Below, one piece after another: positions 25,291 through 37,000 of a stretch of DNA of 64,000 nt. Source of the stretch: Balaenoptera acutorostrata. Lineage: Eukaryota; Chordata; Mammalia; Artiodactyla; Balaenopteridae. Numbering within the stretch: the stretch's first letter is position 1; every line of letters starts with the position of its first letter. The stretch lies in NCBI RefSeq assembly GCF_949987535.1, contig NC_080073.1, forward strand, positions 22,812,116 through 22,876,115. The letters run 5' to 3'. The position numbers and the translations under genes were made by a program. The notes under the pieces are model-generated. The model did not search any database, had not been told where the DNA came from, and worked only from the letters and a program-made list of their open reading frames with translations.

Positions 25291-25810
25291 TATGGAATCT
25301 AAAAAAAAAAAAATGGTTATGAAGAATCTAGGGGCAGGACGGGAATAAAGACGCAGACCTACTAGAGAATGGACTTGAGGACATGGGGGTGGGAAGGGTA
25401 AGCTGGGACAAAGTGAGAGAGTGGCATGGACATATATACACTACCAAATGTAAAATCTATAGCTAGTGGGAAGCAGCTGCATAGCACAAGGTGATCAGCT
25501 CAGTGCTTTGTGACCACCCAGAGGGGCTGGATAGGGAGGGTGGGATGGACATGCTAGAGGGAAGAGATATGGGGATATATGTATATGTATAGCTGATTCA
25601 CTTTGTTATAAAGCAGAAACTAACACACCATTGTAAAGCAATTATACTCCAAGAAAGATGTTAAAAAAATAAAATCCACACACAAAAAAACTGTAGCCCC
25701 CACTCTCAGCAACTAGAGAAAACCTGCATGCAGCAGCGAAGACCCAATGCAGCCAAAAAAATTAAATAAATGAATAAATAAATAAATTTTTAAAAAATGT
25801 TTGAAGTCTG

Positions 25811-25976
25811 ACCCTACCTAGTGTTAACAGAAATATGGAACATAGGAATTGTTATTCACTGCTAATGGAAGTAAAAATCAACACAACTACTTTGGAAAAC
25901 ATCTTAGCAATGCATAATAAAGGTTAAGGAGCTCATACTCTTCCACCCAGTAATTCTCCCCTTGTTTATGTACTCT
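25811..25976 (+). mobile_element. Ancient L1, right part (continues 16340-18157)
   Basis: 'aggaattgttattcactgct' and 'ctactttggaaaac' are decayed L1 ORF2 text that directly follows the last part before the SINE, proving the split. It fades into a hAT fossil at about 25977. Confidence 0.6.
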
Positions 25977-26160
25977 AAGCTGGTGCTGCCCAACAGAACT
26001 TTGATGATGATGGAAATATTCTATAATCTTTTTGTCCAATATGGTAGTCACTTGCCCCATGTGGCTACTGAGCACTTTAAATGTGGCTAGTGTGACAAAG
26101 GACCTGGATATTTTAATTAATTTTAATCTTAATCAAAATATTCACTTGTGCTAATGTATT
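25977..26160 (+). mobile_element. hAT-type DNA transposon fossil
   Basis: 'ggtgctgcccaacagaactt' near the left, 'catgtggctactgagcactt' and 'atgtggctagtgtgacaaag' in the middle. This is a common non-autonomous mammalian DNA transposon without coding capacity. Family name not certain. Confidence 0.6.
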
Positions 26161-26182
26161 TAAGAGCACAGGTCTAGGTAAA

Positions 26183-26200
26183 GAAAAAAAAAAAAAAAAA
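26183..26200 (+). repeat. Poly(A) tract
   Basis: A run of about 17 A after 'ggtctaggtaaag'. It may be the end of an unrecognised retro-insertion. Confidence 0.6.
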
Positions 26201-26369
26201 GAACTGGGCCACTTACATTTCTGGGAAGAAAGAGTAGAGACAGTTTTTCTTATTCCTCCCACTAAGTTTAACTAAATTTCTGGGGGGATTAGGGGAGGAG
26301 ATATGTATGACTCTACACAGTAAAGACAAGGCAAAGTGGCTGGGATCTAGGGATCTTATTAAGAAGATC

Positions 26370-27395
26370 AAAAGACAAACTAAATATATAGGGAGAAAAT
26401 ATTCACAAACCATATATCCAACAAAGGTCAGGTATTCAGAATATTTAAAGAACTGTTAAAGCACAACATTAAAAAAAGCAAAGAATCTAAATAGAACAAA
26501 GGCAAAAGACATTTCACCAAAGAAGATATATACATGGTAAATAAGCAGATGAAAAGATGTTCAACATCATTAGCCATTATGGAAATGAAAACAGAAACCA
26601 TAAAATGATTTCACTGTACTCCTATCAGAATGAATAAAATAAAGCACAATGACAATACCAAAACCTGGCAAGGATGTGAAGAAACTGAATTACTCAAGTA
26701 TGCTGGTGGGTATGTAAAATGGTACAGCCACTCTGGAAAACCATTCAGCAGTTTCTTAGACAACTAAAGGTGTAGTTATCATACGAGCCAGCAATTGCTT
26801 TCCTGGGCATTTAGCATAGAGAGATGAGGAACTGGGTTTACACCAAAACCTGGACCCAAATGTTCATTGCAGCTTTACTTGTAATAGCCAAACACCAGAA
26901 ACACCAGAAGCTGTTAAACAGGTAAATGGTTAAACAAACTATGGTACATCCATACCATGCAATATGCCTCAGCAATAAAAAGGAATGTACTATTGTTACA
27001 TGTAACAAGCTGGATGAATTTCCAGAAAATTATGCAGATTAGAAAAAGCCAGTCCTCAAAGGTTATATACTGTATGATTCCATTTACAAAACATTCTTGA
27101 AAAGAGAACATTATAGAAATGGGGAACAGATTATGGGTTGCCTCAGGTTAAGGACAGAGGTAAGGTTTGAAGAAAGTGAGTATGGCTATCTGTGGGCTGA
27201 TGGAAATGTACTATATCTTTCTATACTACATCAATGTCAATATCCTGGCCATGATACTGTACTAGAGTTTTACAAGATGTTACACTTGGGGAAACTGAAT
27301 AAATGCTGTGTGGGAGGGCTCCCTATCACTTGTTACAATTTCATGTGAGTCCATAATTACTGCAAACCAAAAAGTTTAATTTTAAAATATTGGAA
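26370..27395 (+). mobile_element. Ancient L1 3' part
   Basis: The plus strand follows the end of L1 ORF2 with heavy decay: 'catttcaccaaagaagatat', 'gaaaagatgttcaacatcat', 'ggtatgtaaaatggtacagc', 'aaatgttcattgcagcttta'. Short open frames inside it are debris. A second L1-like 3' patch continues to about 27680 ('aatatccatcagtataaaat'). Confidence 0.7.
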
Positions 27396-27680
27396 AGAAC
27401 TCAAATATCCATCAGTATAAAATGCAGAAATAAATTGTGATATATTCATTTACTCATTGGAATGCAAGCAAAAGCAAAGATAATAAACTAAATTCAGTAA
27501 AGGTCATTATCTCTGAAGGGGAGAGAAAGAGATGATTTCAGGAGGGGACACTTAAGGGTATTTCAAAGCAAAGGTAATATTTTTCCCCATAAACTGAGTA
27601 GTGGGTACACAGGCATTCATTATATCATTGTTCTTTATAACTTACATATATTTTATAAATTTAAAAATACTTTGAATCCT
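27396..27680 (+). repeat. Second ancient L1 3' fragment
   Basis: 'aaatatccatcagtataaaa' and 'gtgatatattcatttactca' repeat the L1 end motif just after the preceding copy, so this is a separate or duplicated piece. Confidence 0.5.
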
Positions 27681-27924
27681 AAAGTTCTTTTCAAAGTAAG
27701 ATGAAAACTTACATTTTCATCTGTTTTATATTTTAACTGCACCAATAAACTAGAAATTAAAAGTCCACACCCCTCAGAATAATTTCAATAAAAAATAAGT
27801 GGTGCATTTAGCAATTAAGATTAAAATTTATATTCTGCTTCTGAACAAACTGTGTTGGACAACAGAAAATGATTAGATTGTAGTTAGAGTCAAGGTAGCA
27901 GTGAGATGTGAGATGAAAGATAAA

Positions 27925-28096
27925 AGGGGAAATGCATTATTTATTTATTTATTATTCTTTAGAATTTGGCCGTGCCACGCGGCTTGTGGGATCTTAGTTC
28001 CCCCACCAGGGATTGAACCCTGGCAGTGAACCCCTAGTGCCAGCAGTGAAAGCACTGAGTCCTAACCACTGGATCACAAGGGAAATCCCAGGGGAA
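27925..28096 (-). mobile_element. tRNA-derived SINE (short CHR/Bov-tA-like), reverse
   Basis: A poly-T/TTTA start at 27938 is followed, in reverse, by a body with 'ccagggattgaaccctggca' (B-box complement) and the head complement ending 'acaagggaaatccc'. Flanking 'aggggaa' at 27925-27931 and 28090-28096 may be a short target-site duplication. The length, about 150 bp, is that of the shorter subfamily. Confidence 0.75.
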
Positions 28097-28499
28097 CTCA
28101 CAATTTAAGGTTAAAAATGAGGCAATCACTTGCCTCACATAATGATGTTGGGCTAGGTCTTAGAACAACAATGGGAAAAGGGAAAACTTGTTGAAGCTCA
28201 AAAGCAGATGAGGGGTTTACTATTTTGGATGGGGAGGACCCAGGAGGCTCTAGTCATCAATCAGATGTGCTAGCACTTCAGTGTATGAATGGCTTTAAGG
28301 AAAAGGAAGAGCATTTCGGAATACAGCACTCAGTGAAAGGCCTAGAGAATTCTGTCAATGATGCAAAACCAAATAATTAGGACAGAGGATACTAAAAACA
28401 GAAATTTAATGGAAATGTCTGTCAAATTTTGAACAAAGTTCATATGGAGGAGGGAAGATAAATCTACAGGTGGCATTGCTTTTGGAGCTAAATGGAAAT

Positions 28500-28768
28500 T
28501 AACAAATAATAGCTGACCCTTACTGAGAGCTTACTGTATGTCAGGCCTGGTGCTAAATGATTTACATGCATTTGGTTCATTCGATAATCAGAGAATTCTT
28601 CTGCAGTGGGACTATTATTTTCCTGATTTTATAGGTGAGGAACCTGAGACTCAGTGAGGTTAAGGGCTTACCTAAAGCCATGTCGCTAAAGGGTGGCAGA
28701 ACCAAGACACAGACCCAGACCTGTCTGTTAGACTTCAGAGCCTGTGCTCTAAACCACTGGGCATGCTG
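28500..28768 (-). repeat. MIR SINE, nearly complete, reverse
   Basis: 'gcttactgtatgtcaggcct', 'ttttataggtgaggaacctg', 'gtgctctaaaccactgggca' is the complement order of the MIR consensus. Good agreement. Confidence 0.75.
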
Positions 28769-28769
28769 C

Positions 28770-30020
28770 TTCAGCATCAAGAAATGGGAGGAGGAAAGAA
28801 AAGTTGCAAGTAAGGGTGTCCCCCTGCTTAGGAGAGGAATGAAGTCTTATATAGCAGGCACACAAATAACTTAATATTGGTCTATCTTTGTCAACTGCCA
28901 CAAAGTTCAACTGGCATAAGCTTTCAGTGTTTGAAGTGTTTCCATGACTAAGATCCCTATCCTTTGTTCTTGGTCTGTCTTTTTCATTTGCTACTCTCTG
29001 TACCATGTTGTAGATGGTGAAAAAAAATTACATACTCTTTTTGCAAGCATGTTGTTATACATCAAGCAAATGTAAGGGGAAGTGGGGAGGCGGTGAGGAA
29101 CCCAAAAAGTATCAAATTCTAACATTCTTGCTGACTACATGAGAGAGGACTTAACATGAGGAAGGAAATCCCAATGTGGTCTAGGAAAGAAATTAGGATT
29201 TCTGAAGCAAAATACTTAACTTACGCATCTGTGTGAAGAAGAGCATACATCACCTTTTCTAAGTTTGAAGGAGGGCAAAAACCCAACTTTGTATGGTTGT
29301 TTGGAAAATGAAAAGCTGTTTTCCAAGCAACATCAGTCTCCTGAAAAAGCAGTTCTGCTCTCCAAAAAGGCAAAATGCTTTCTGAGAGCACAAAACTAGC
29401 TTGCCCTTAGTCTAATTTCACAATGCTTCTACCCATTGGCAGAAATAGCAATACATTTCCTGCAGATCAAATCTGCAATTTCTGTTGGAAAATATCTTGG
29501 GTTTTGTATATGCATATTCATAAAATGAAAATAACTTGATTTCTCTGGCACTCTGGGCCTGGAAGCAGAGGGGTTTGGGGGAGAAATATTCCTAGGGGTT
29601 CAAGAAAAAGAGTAGGGCCAGAGAAAGCAAGAGAGTGAGTTGAAAACACAGGTCAGGCCTTTGGAAAGAGCAGAAACATACAGATGTTAACAGTGCAGAT
29701 GCGCTAGGGAAAGAATACAGCTTTTCTACTCAAGATACTAGAGTATGAACTTGAAAACCCCAGTTGCCTGACCCAGATGGTGGAGACTCTCACGTCTGCC
29801 CATGCAGAGATGAAGGTGTGTCTGCATGCAAGCTGGCTGGGACTCCAGCCAGGGAGACAGAAGTGAAGCTGGGAATGAGAGGGAGGCGTTCTGATCCTTT
29901 CTAACAGAGGTGCCCTTCAGCACAGGGTTCCTGTCTACTTTGGTGGCAGCAGCTTGTGGAAAAGCAGGGGGAATATTCCATATTCTTTTTTTGTCCCTCC
30001 AGTTCCACTCTCTCCCTTTC
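28770..30020. other. No gene or clear repeat recognised
   Basis: 1.25 kb of apparently single-copy DNA. Small frames exist but none shows codon structure or domains that I recognise. Confidence 0.4.
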
Positions 30021-30022
30021 TT

Positions 30023-30065
30023 TATTATTATTGTTATTATTATTGTATCTATTATTATTATTATT
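30023..30065. repeat. (ATT)n microsatellite
   Basis: TTATTATTGTTATTATT-type trinucleotide repeat with interruptions. It produces the poly-Ile/poly-Asn stretches in the frames read across it. Confidence 0.85.
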
Positions 30066-30589
30066 GATGGAAGGAGGAGACTTCATCATGTTTATTCCCC
30101 AGCTCCTTCCCTGCTAGGCTATGAGGCTACAGGGGCTGTGTTCTTCTTCCAAGGCCACAGTTGGGGTTGGGCAACAGTTAACTGCTCCCTGCTGTTGCTA
30201 GCCATGGGGTGCTTCACCATCTCTTCTGGTTTCTCTTAACACTGCCCATACTTTTATAACAATACCCTCATAATACTCAACTCAAATACCCCATTTGCAT
30301 GTTTTATCTGTTTCCTTCAAGACCCTAACTTAGGCAGTAGATTTGTTCTGGCTAGTAAATGAGTTCCAGAAGGGCAATTTGAAGAGGAGGAAAAATAGTA
30401 GTAGACATGATGGGAGAGAAACCTCCAGGACAACCTGCTGTTTGTGGTCCTTGGCTGTCCTCTAGGAAAGCAGCGCTACAACTGAAGCCATCTGGCTTGG
30501 GTTATGGTGTTGCAGAAATTAAGAAAATGACATTGGGTGTCATTGGGAGCTTGGAGATGGAAGGCAGTATAAGGTTATGAAAAAAAACA

Positions 30590-30795
30590 AACAAACAGGC
30601 TTGAGGGTTACACAGACCTGAGTCTGTTAGTTAGTTCTTTTGTAGCCCAGAGAAAGTTACTTAAATCTCTGAGCCTCAGTTTTTTCATCTATCTAAAAGA
30701 TAGTAGTACCCACATCTTGAGGATTTTGTGTGATGGTTAATTATTAAGGTAACAAATATAATGCATCTAGGACGGGGTTCAGAGCATTGCAGGTT
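30590..30795 (+). repeat. MIR SINE
   Basis: 'cttaaatctctgagcctcag' and 'ttttttcatctatctaaaag' follow the MIR core. Confidence 0.65.
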
Positions 30796-30939
30796 CTACG
30801 TCAATGTTAGTTCCTTTCTTCCTTCCCTGCTTCCCAGCAATAGGACAAGTGAGGAGGGGCCAAGGCCTGGGAAAGTAGATGCTTCTAGTGGGGAGAGGTG
30901 ACGATGGTGCTGGAGTACTGCTTTGCTAGTAAAAGGCTG

Positions 30940-31065
30940 TGGTACCCAGTGGAAGGTGCACTACACCAGCCTCAGATCTGGATTCAAGGTTTAGATCATC
31001 TACAAGGTCAGTTGACTTTAGGCAAAACATTTCGCTCTCTGAGCCCCAGTGTCCCATTAGGAAAG
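30940..31065 (+). repeat. MIR SINE fragment
   Basis: 'cagatctggattcaaggttt' and 'ctctctgagccccagtgtcc' match the MIR 5' half. Confidence 0.55.
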
Positions 31066-31069
31066 TGAA

Positions 31070-32150
31070 GCCTTTGGGCCAAATCAGCTCTTCCTAAGGT
31101 ATTGCCACAATCTGGAATTAGGAGGGAGACTGGGGAGTAAGGAGGGGACCACATGCCCCCTTAACTTACAAAAGGAAAATATAGAAGGCAATAGAAATGA
31201 AAATAGTCCATTAAATTACCTATAGCAGAAATAATGTATTAGCAGGCCACAAGCTAGATACATGTGTAGATGTATTTTCTTTGACCTTGTGAGGTGGTGT
31301 TTTAAAATGTCACGTTATTTGACAACCTTTAAAAGTCAGGAGGCATCATATGAAAATTCAGATTACCAGCTTGTTTGGAAGGTCTGGTTATACTATCCCA
31401 CCCCCTCACCACACAACTTTCTACAGGGCAATGGTGGCCAGAGCTGAATAACCTCTGCTGCCCTCAGAGAGGACCTGCACCCTCCTGTTGGCCACGACCT
31501 TCACCTGGACCACTTCACTCATGTATGTTACATGCCAGACAGCTGGACACATTGGGTGCCTGACACCTAAAAAATGAAGAAATGTTAGTCTCGTTATTAA
31601 CGGCTCTGCAATAGCCTAAAGATTGCCTTTTATTGTCACTAAAATAGAAAATAAAAATTAAAACCAAGAGTACATTGGTATAATACGACTGATAATTGAC
31701 TCAATGGACAATTTGATGACATGATTTTGCCAGCAAGAATTTGATTGGGTCACCTCTTAAATTGTTGGTCACTTTTGCCAGGGGAACAGTCACATTATTT
31801 TTAAAACTAGTAAATGTCAGGGAAAAAAATCAAAGATATACTCTCTTTCTTAAATGAACTCTATTTCCATGTAACCAATAGTTGATAAGGGGAAATTTCC
31901 CTTTATATAGAAGTATGTAAGCTAAAAAGTGCAGAAGGAATGCTAGAATTAGGATATCATCATTTTGTAACACCTGATGAAATAATGATTTTGATAAGCA
32001 TCAGTGATTGCTAACTCCACAAAATAAAGCAAGACCAGATGATTATGGGCTCCTGATAGACACACACAATACCACCTAAAGTATTCTTACCAAAAAAATC
32101 AAAACTGAATCTTCTCAGATCTATAATTCTAACAATCTCACCACCCACTC
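31070..32150. other. No gene or clear repeat recognised
   Basis: Apparently single-copy DNA just upstream of the young L1 insertion. Nothing supported. Confidence 0.4.
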
Positions 32151-32167
32151 AAAAATGAAAGGGACAG

Positions 32168-33062
32168 GAGAGATTAACCAAGATGGCGGAGTAGAAGGAC
32201 GTGCTCTCACTCCCTCTTGCGAGAGCACCAGAATCACAACTGGCTGCTGGACAATCATTGACAGGAAGACCCTGGACTTCACCAAGGAGGATACCCCACG
32301 TCCAAGGACAGAGGAGAAGCCACAGTGAGACGGTAGGAGGGGCGCAATCAGAGTAAAATCAAATCCCATAACTGCTGGGTGGGTGACTCACAGACTGGCG
32401 AACACTTATACCACAGAAGTCCACCCACTGGAGTGAAGGTTCTGAGCCCCACGTCAGGCTTCCCAACCTGGGGGTCCGGCAACGGGAGGAGGAATTCCTA
32501 GAGAATCAGACTTTGAAGTCTAGTGGGAATTGATTGCAGGACTGTGACAGGACTGGGGGAAACAGAGACCCCACTCTTGGAGGGCACACACAAAGTAATG
32601 TGTGCATGGGGACCCAGGGGAAGGAGCAGTGACCCCGGGGGAGACTGAACCAGACGTACCTGCTGGTGTTGGGGGGTCTCCTGCAGAGGCAAGTGGTGGC
32701 TCTGTTTCACCGTGGGGATAAGGACACTGGCAGCAGAGGTCCTGGGAAGTTCTCCTTGGAGTGAGCCCTCCCAGAGTCTGCCATTAATCCCACCAAAGAG
32801 CACGGGTAGGCTCCAGTGTTGGGTTGCCTCAGGCAAAACAACCAACAGGGAGGGAACCCAGCCCCACCCATCAACAGTCAAGTGGATTAAGGTTTTACTG
32901 AGCTCTGACCGCCACAGCAACAGTCAGCTCTACCCACCACCAGAGCCTCCCATCAAGCCTCTTAGATAGCCTCAACCACCAGAGGGCAGACAACAGAAGC
33001 AAGAAAAACTACAATCCTGCAGCCTGTGGACCAAAAACCACAGTTACAGAAAGACAGAGAAG
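32168..33062 (+). promoter_or_regulatory. L1 5' UTR / internal promoter region
   Basis: The stretch between the insertion point and the ORF1 start is complete. It is moderately GC-rich with scattered CpG. The complementary strand holds a 140-codon open frame (32498-32920) whose position recalls the antisense ORF0 of primate L1s; no relationship is claimed. The second copy at 50 kb has lost about the first 747 bases of this region. Confidence 0.75.
32178..32189 (+). promoter_or_regulatory. YY1-type site at L1 5' end
   Basis: 'ccaagatggcgg' lies 10-21 bases inside the element, where human L1 carries the YY1 site that directs accurate transcription start. The motif is intact here. Function is inferred from the human element. 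Confidence 0.65.
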
Positions 33063-33968
33063 ATGAAAAGGCAGAGGGCTATGTACCAGATGAAGGAACA
33101 AGAAAAAACCCCAGAAAAACAACTAAATGAAGTGGAGATAGGCAACCTTCCAGAAAAAGAATTCAGAATAATGATAATGAAGATGATCCAGGACCTCGGA
33201 ATAAGAATGGAGGCAAAGATTGAGAAGATGCAAGAAATGATTAACAAAGACCTAGAAGAATTAAAGAACAAACAAACAGAGATGACCAATACAATAACTG
33301 AAATGAAAACTACACTAGAAGGAATCAATAGCAGAATAACTGAGGCAGAAGAACGGATAAGTGACCTGGAAGACAGAATGGTGGAGTTCACTGCTGCGGA
33401 ACAGACTAAAGAAAAAAGAATGAAAAGAAATGAAGACAGCCTAAGAGACCTCTGGGACAACATTAAACGCAACAACATTCGCATTATAGGGGTCCCAGAA
33501 GGAGAAGAGAGAGAGAAAGGACCCGAGAAAATATTTGAAGAGATTATAGTCGAAAACTTCCCTAACATGGGAAAGGAAATAGCCACCCAAGTCCAGGAAG
33601 CGCAGAGAGTCCCATACAGAATAAACCCAAGGAGAAACACGCCGAGACACATAGTAATCAAAGTGGCAAAAATTAAAGACAAAGAAAAATTACTGAAAGC
33701 AGCAAGGGAAAAACGACAAATAACATACAAGGGAACTCTCATAAGTTTAACAGCTGATTTCTCAGCAGAAACTCTGCAAGCCAGAAGGGAGTGGCATGAT
33801 ATACTTAAAGTGATGAAAGGGAAGAAACTACAACCAAGATTACTCTACCCAGCAAGGATCTCATTTAGATATGATGGAAAAATCAAAAGCTTTACAGACA
33901 AGCAAAAGCTAAGAGAATTCAGCACCACCAAACCAGCTCTACAACAAATGCTAAAGGAACTTCTCTAA
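33063..33968 (+). CDS. LINE-1 ORF1 protein, intact
   Basis: 301 codons, ATG at 33063 and TAA at 33966-33968. ORF1p is the L1 RNA-binding chaperone: it forms trimers and coats its own mRNA in cytoplasmic particles. Visible parts in order: basic N-terminus; long heptad-like coiled coil (about residues 40-125, rich in E, K, L, I); RRM-like core opening with '[12 protein letters not shown]' (about residues 138-149); C-terminal domain with '[13 protein letters not shown]' and '[15 protein letters not shown]' at the end. Length is near the family norm (human 338). About ten residues differ from the copy at 54749-55654. ORF2 follows after 58 bp, the usual bicistronic spacing. The 232-codon frame on the opposite strand (33044-33742) is its shadow. 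Confidence 0.92.
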   Translation: MKRQRAMYQMKEQEKTPEKQLNEVEIGNLPEKEFRIMIMKMIQDLGIRMEAKIEKMQEMINKDLEELKNKQTEMTNTITEMKTTLEGINSRITEAEERISDLEDRMVEFTAAEQTKEKRMKRNEDSLRDLWDNIKRNNIRIIGVPEGEEREKGPEKIFEEIIVENFPNMGKEIATQVQEAQRVPYRINPRRNTPRHIVIKVAKIKDKEKLLKAAREKRQITYKGTLISLTADFSAETLQARREWHDILKVMKGKKLQPRLLYPARISFRYDGKIKSFTDKQKLREFSTTKPALQQMLKELL

Positions 33969-34026
33969 GTGGGAAACACAAGAGAAGAAAAGGACCTACA
34001 AAAACAAACCCAAAACAATTAAGAAA

Positions 34027-37000
34027 ATGGTCATAGGAACATACATATCGATAATTACCTTAAACGTGAATGGATTAAATGCCCCAACCAAAAGACATAG
34101 ACTGGCTGAATGGATACAAAAACAAGACCCATATATATGCTGTCTACAAGAGACCCACTTCAGACCTAGGGACACATACAGACTGAAAGTGAGGGGATGG
34201 AAAAAGATATTCCATGCAAATGGAAATCAAAAGAAAGCTGGAGTTGCTATACTCATATCAGATAAAATAGACTTTAAAATAAAGAATGTTACAAGAGACA
34301 AGGAAGGACACTACATAATGATCCAGGGATCAATCCAAGAAGAAGATATAACAATTATAAATATATACGCACCCAACATAGGAGCACCTCAATACATAAG
34401 GCAACTGCTAACAGCTATAAAAGAGGAAATCGACAGTAACACAATAATAGTGGGGGACTTTAACACCTCACTTACACCAATGGACAGATCATCCAAAATG
34501 AAAATAAATAAGGAAACACAAGCTTTAAATGACACAATAGACCAGATAGATTTAATTGATATATATAGGACATTCCATCCAAAAACGGCAGATTACACGT
34601 TCTTCTCAAGTGCGCACGGAACATTCTCCAGGATAGATCACATCTTGGGTCACAAATCAAGCCTCAGTAAATTTAAGAAAATTGAAATCATATCAAGCAT
34701 CTTTTCTGACCACAACGCTATGAGATTAGAAATGAATTACAGGGAAAAAAACGTAAAAAAGACAAACACATGGAGGCTAAACAATACGTTACTAAATAAC
34801 CAAGAGATCACTGAAGAAATCAAACAGGAAATCAAAAAATACCTAGAGACAAATGACAATGAAAACACGACGACCCAAAACCTATGGGATGCAGCAAAAG
34901 CGGTTCTAAGAGGGAAGTTTATAGCTATACAAGCCTACCTAAAGAAACAAGAAAAATCTCAAGTAAACAATCTAACCTTACACCTAAAGAAACTAGAGAA
35001 AGAAGAACAAACAAAACCCAAAGTTAGCAGAAGGAAAGAAATCATAAAGATCAGAGCAGAAATAAATGAAATAGAAACAAAGAAAACAATAGCAAAGATC
35101 AATAAAACTAAAAGTTGGTTCTTTGAGAAGATAAACAAAATTGATAAGCCATTAGCCAGACTCATCAAGAAAAAGAGGGAGAGGACTCAAATCAATAAAA
35201 TCAGAAATGAAAAAGGAGAAGTTACAACAGACACCGCAGAAATACAAAACATCCTAAGAGACTACTACAAGCAACTTTATGCCAATAAAATGGACAACTT
35301 GGAAGAAATGGACAAATTCTTAGAAAGGTATAACCTTCCAAGACTGAATCAGGAAGAAACAGAAAATATGAACAGACCAATCACAAGTAATGAAATTGAA
35401 ACTGTGATTAAAAATCTTCCAACAAACAAAAGTCCAGGGCCAGATGGCTTCACAGGTGAATTCTATCAAACATTTAGAGAAGAGCTAACACCCATCCTTC
35501 TCAAACTCTTCCAAAAAATTGCAGAGGAAGGAACACTCCCAAACTCATTCTATGAGGCCACCATCACCCTGATACCAAAACCAGACAAAGACACTACAAA
35601 AAAAGAAAATTACAGACCAATATCACTGATGAATATAGATGCAAAAATCCTCAACAAAATACTAGCAAACAGAATCCAACAACACATTAAAAGGATCATA
35701 CACCACGATCAAGTGGGATTTATCCCAGGGATGCAAGGATTCTTCAATATATGCAAATCAATCAATGTGATACACCATATTAACAAATTGAAGAAGAAAA
35801 ACCATATGATCATCTCAATAGATGCAGAAAAAGCTTTTGACAAAATTCAACACCCATTTCTGATAAAAACTCTCCAGAAAGTGGGCATAGAGGGAACCTA
35901 CCTCAACATAATAAAGGCCATATATGACAAACCCACAGCAAACATCATTCTCAATGGTGAAAAACTGAAAGCATTTCCTCTAAGATCAGGAACGAGACAA
36001 GGATGTCCACTCTCACCACTATTATTCAACATAGTTCTGGAAGTCCTAGCCACGGCAATCAGAGAAGAAAAAGAAATAAAAGGAATACAAATTGGAAAAG
36101 AAGAAGTAAAACTCTCACTGTTTGCGGATGACATGATACTATACATAGAGAATCCTAAAACTGCCACCAGAAAACTGCTAGAGCTAATTAATGAATATGG
36201 TAAAGTTGCAGGTTACAAAATTAATGCACAGAAATCTCTTGCATTCCTATACACTAATGATAAAAAATCTGAAAGAGAAATTATGGAAACACTCCCATTT
36301 ACCATTGCAACAAAAAGAATAAAATACCTAGGAATAAACCTACCTAGGGAGACAAAAGACCTGTATGCAGAAAACTATAAGACACTGATGAAAGAAATTA
36401 AAGATGATACCAACAGATGGAGAGATATACCATGTTCTTGGATTGGAAGAATCAACATTGTGAAAATGAGTATACTACCCAAAGCAATCTACAGATTCAA
36501 TGCAATCCCTATCAAATTACCAATGGCATTTTTTACAGAGCTAGAACAAATCATCTTAAAATTTGTATGGAGACACAAAAGACCCCGAATAGCCAAAGCA
36601 GTCTTGAGGCAAAAAAATGGAGCTGGAGGAATCAGACTCCCTGACTTCAGACTATACTACAAAGCTACAGTAATCAAGACAATATGGTACTGGCACAAAA
36701 ACAGAAACATAGATCAATGGAACAAGATAGAAAGCCCAGAGATTAACCCACGCACCTGTGGTCAACTAATCTATGACAAAGGAGGCAAAGATATACAATG
36801 GAGAAAAGACAGTCTCTTCAATAAGTGGTGCTGGGAAAACTGGACAGCTACATGTAAAAGAATGAAATTAGAATACTCCCTAACACCATACACAAAAATA
36901 AACTCAAAATGGATTAGAGACCTAAATATAAGACTGGACACTATAAAACTCTTAGAGGAAAACATAGGAAGAACACTCTTTGACATAAATCACAGCAAGA

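Larger units (their letters stand above)
18411..25693 (+). mobile_element. Nearly full-length L1, ORFs broken, nested in SINE
   Basis: This 7.3-kb L1 has a 5' end with 'ttcaagatggcagaagag', a GC-rich 5' UTR, a polypyrimidine tract, decayed ORF1, decayed ORF2, and the older-type 3' end 'tatagctgattcactttgtt' with an A-rich tail. A clear long target-site duplication is not visible: the left joint is '...gaagagtag' and the right '...actgtagccccc', sharing only about 4 bases. A few bases ('gctcat') at the left joint may be the decayed copy of 'cccccactc'. The element cannot move by itself. Confidence 0.85.
18158..25810 (+). mobile_element. CHR-type tRNA-derived SINE split by an L1
   Basis: The SINE head at 18169 reads 'acttccctggtggcgcagtg', which includes a tRNA A-box, and is followed by the B-box-like 'gggttcgagccc'. 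It continues with the long 'actaagcccatgcgcaacaa' body typical of cetacean/hippo CHR SINEs. The SINE breaks after 'cgaagagtag' (18410). It resumes at about 25694 with 'tagcccccactctcagcaac' and ends in an AAATAAATGAATAAATA tail near 25796. The 11-bp target-site duplication 'tttgaagtctg' is at 18158-18168 and 25800-25810. It would have been transcribed by RNA polymerase III and copied by L1 proteins. Confidence 0.85.

Noticed and set aside
29901..30239. Frames with poly-Ile or poly-Asn
   Set aside because: Produced by the (ATT)n microsatellite at 30023-30065.
33044..33742. 232-codon antisense frame, also open at 54975-55673
   Set aside because: It is the exact complement of ORF1 in both copies. 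Long antisense frames follow from ORF1's codon make-up; two close copies are not independent evidence.
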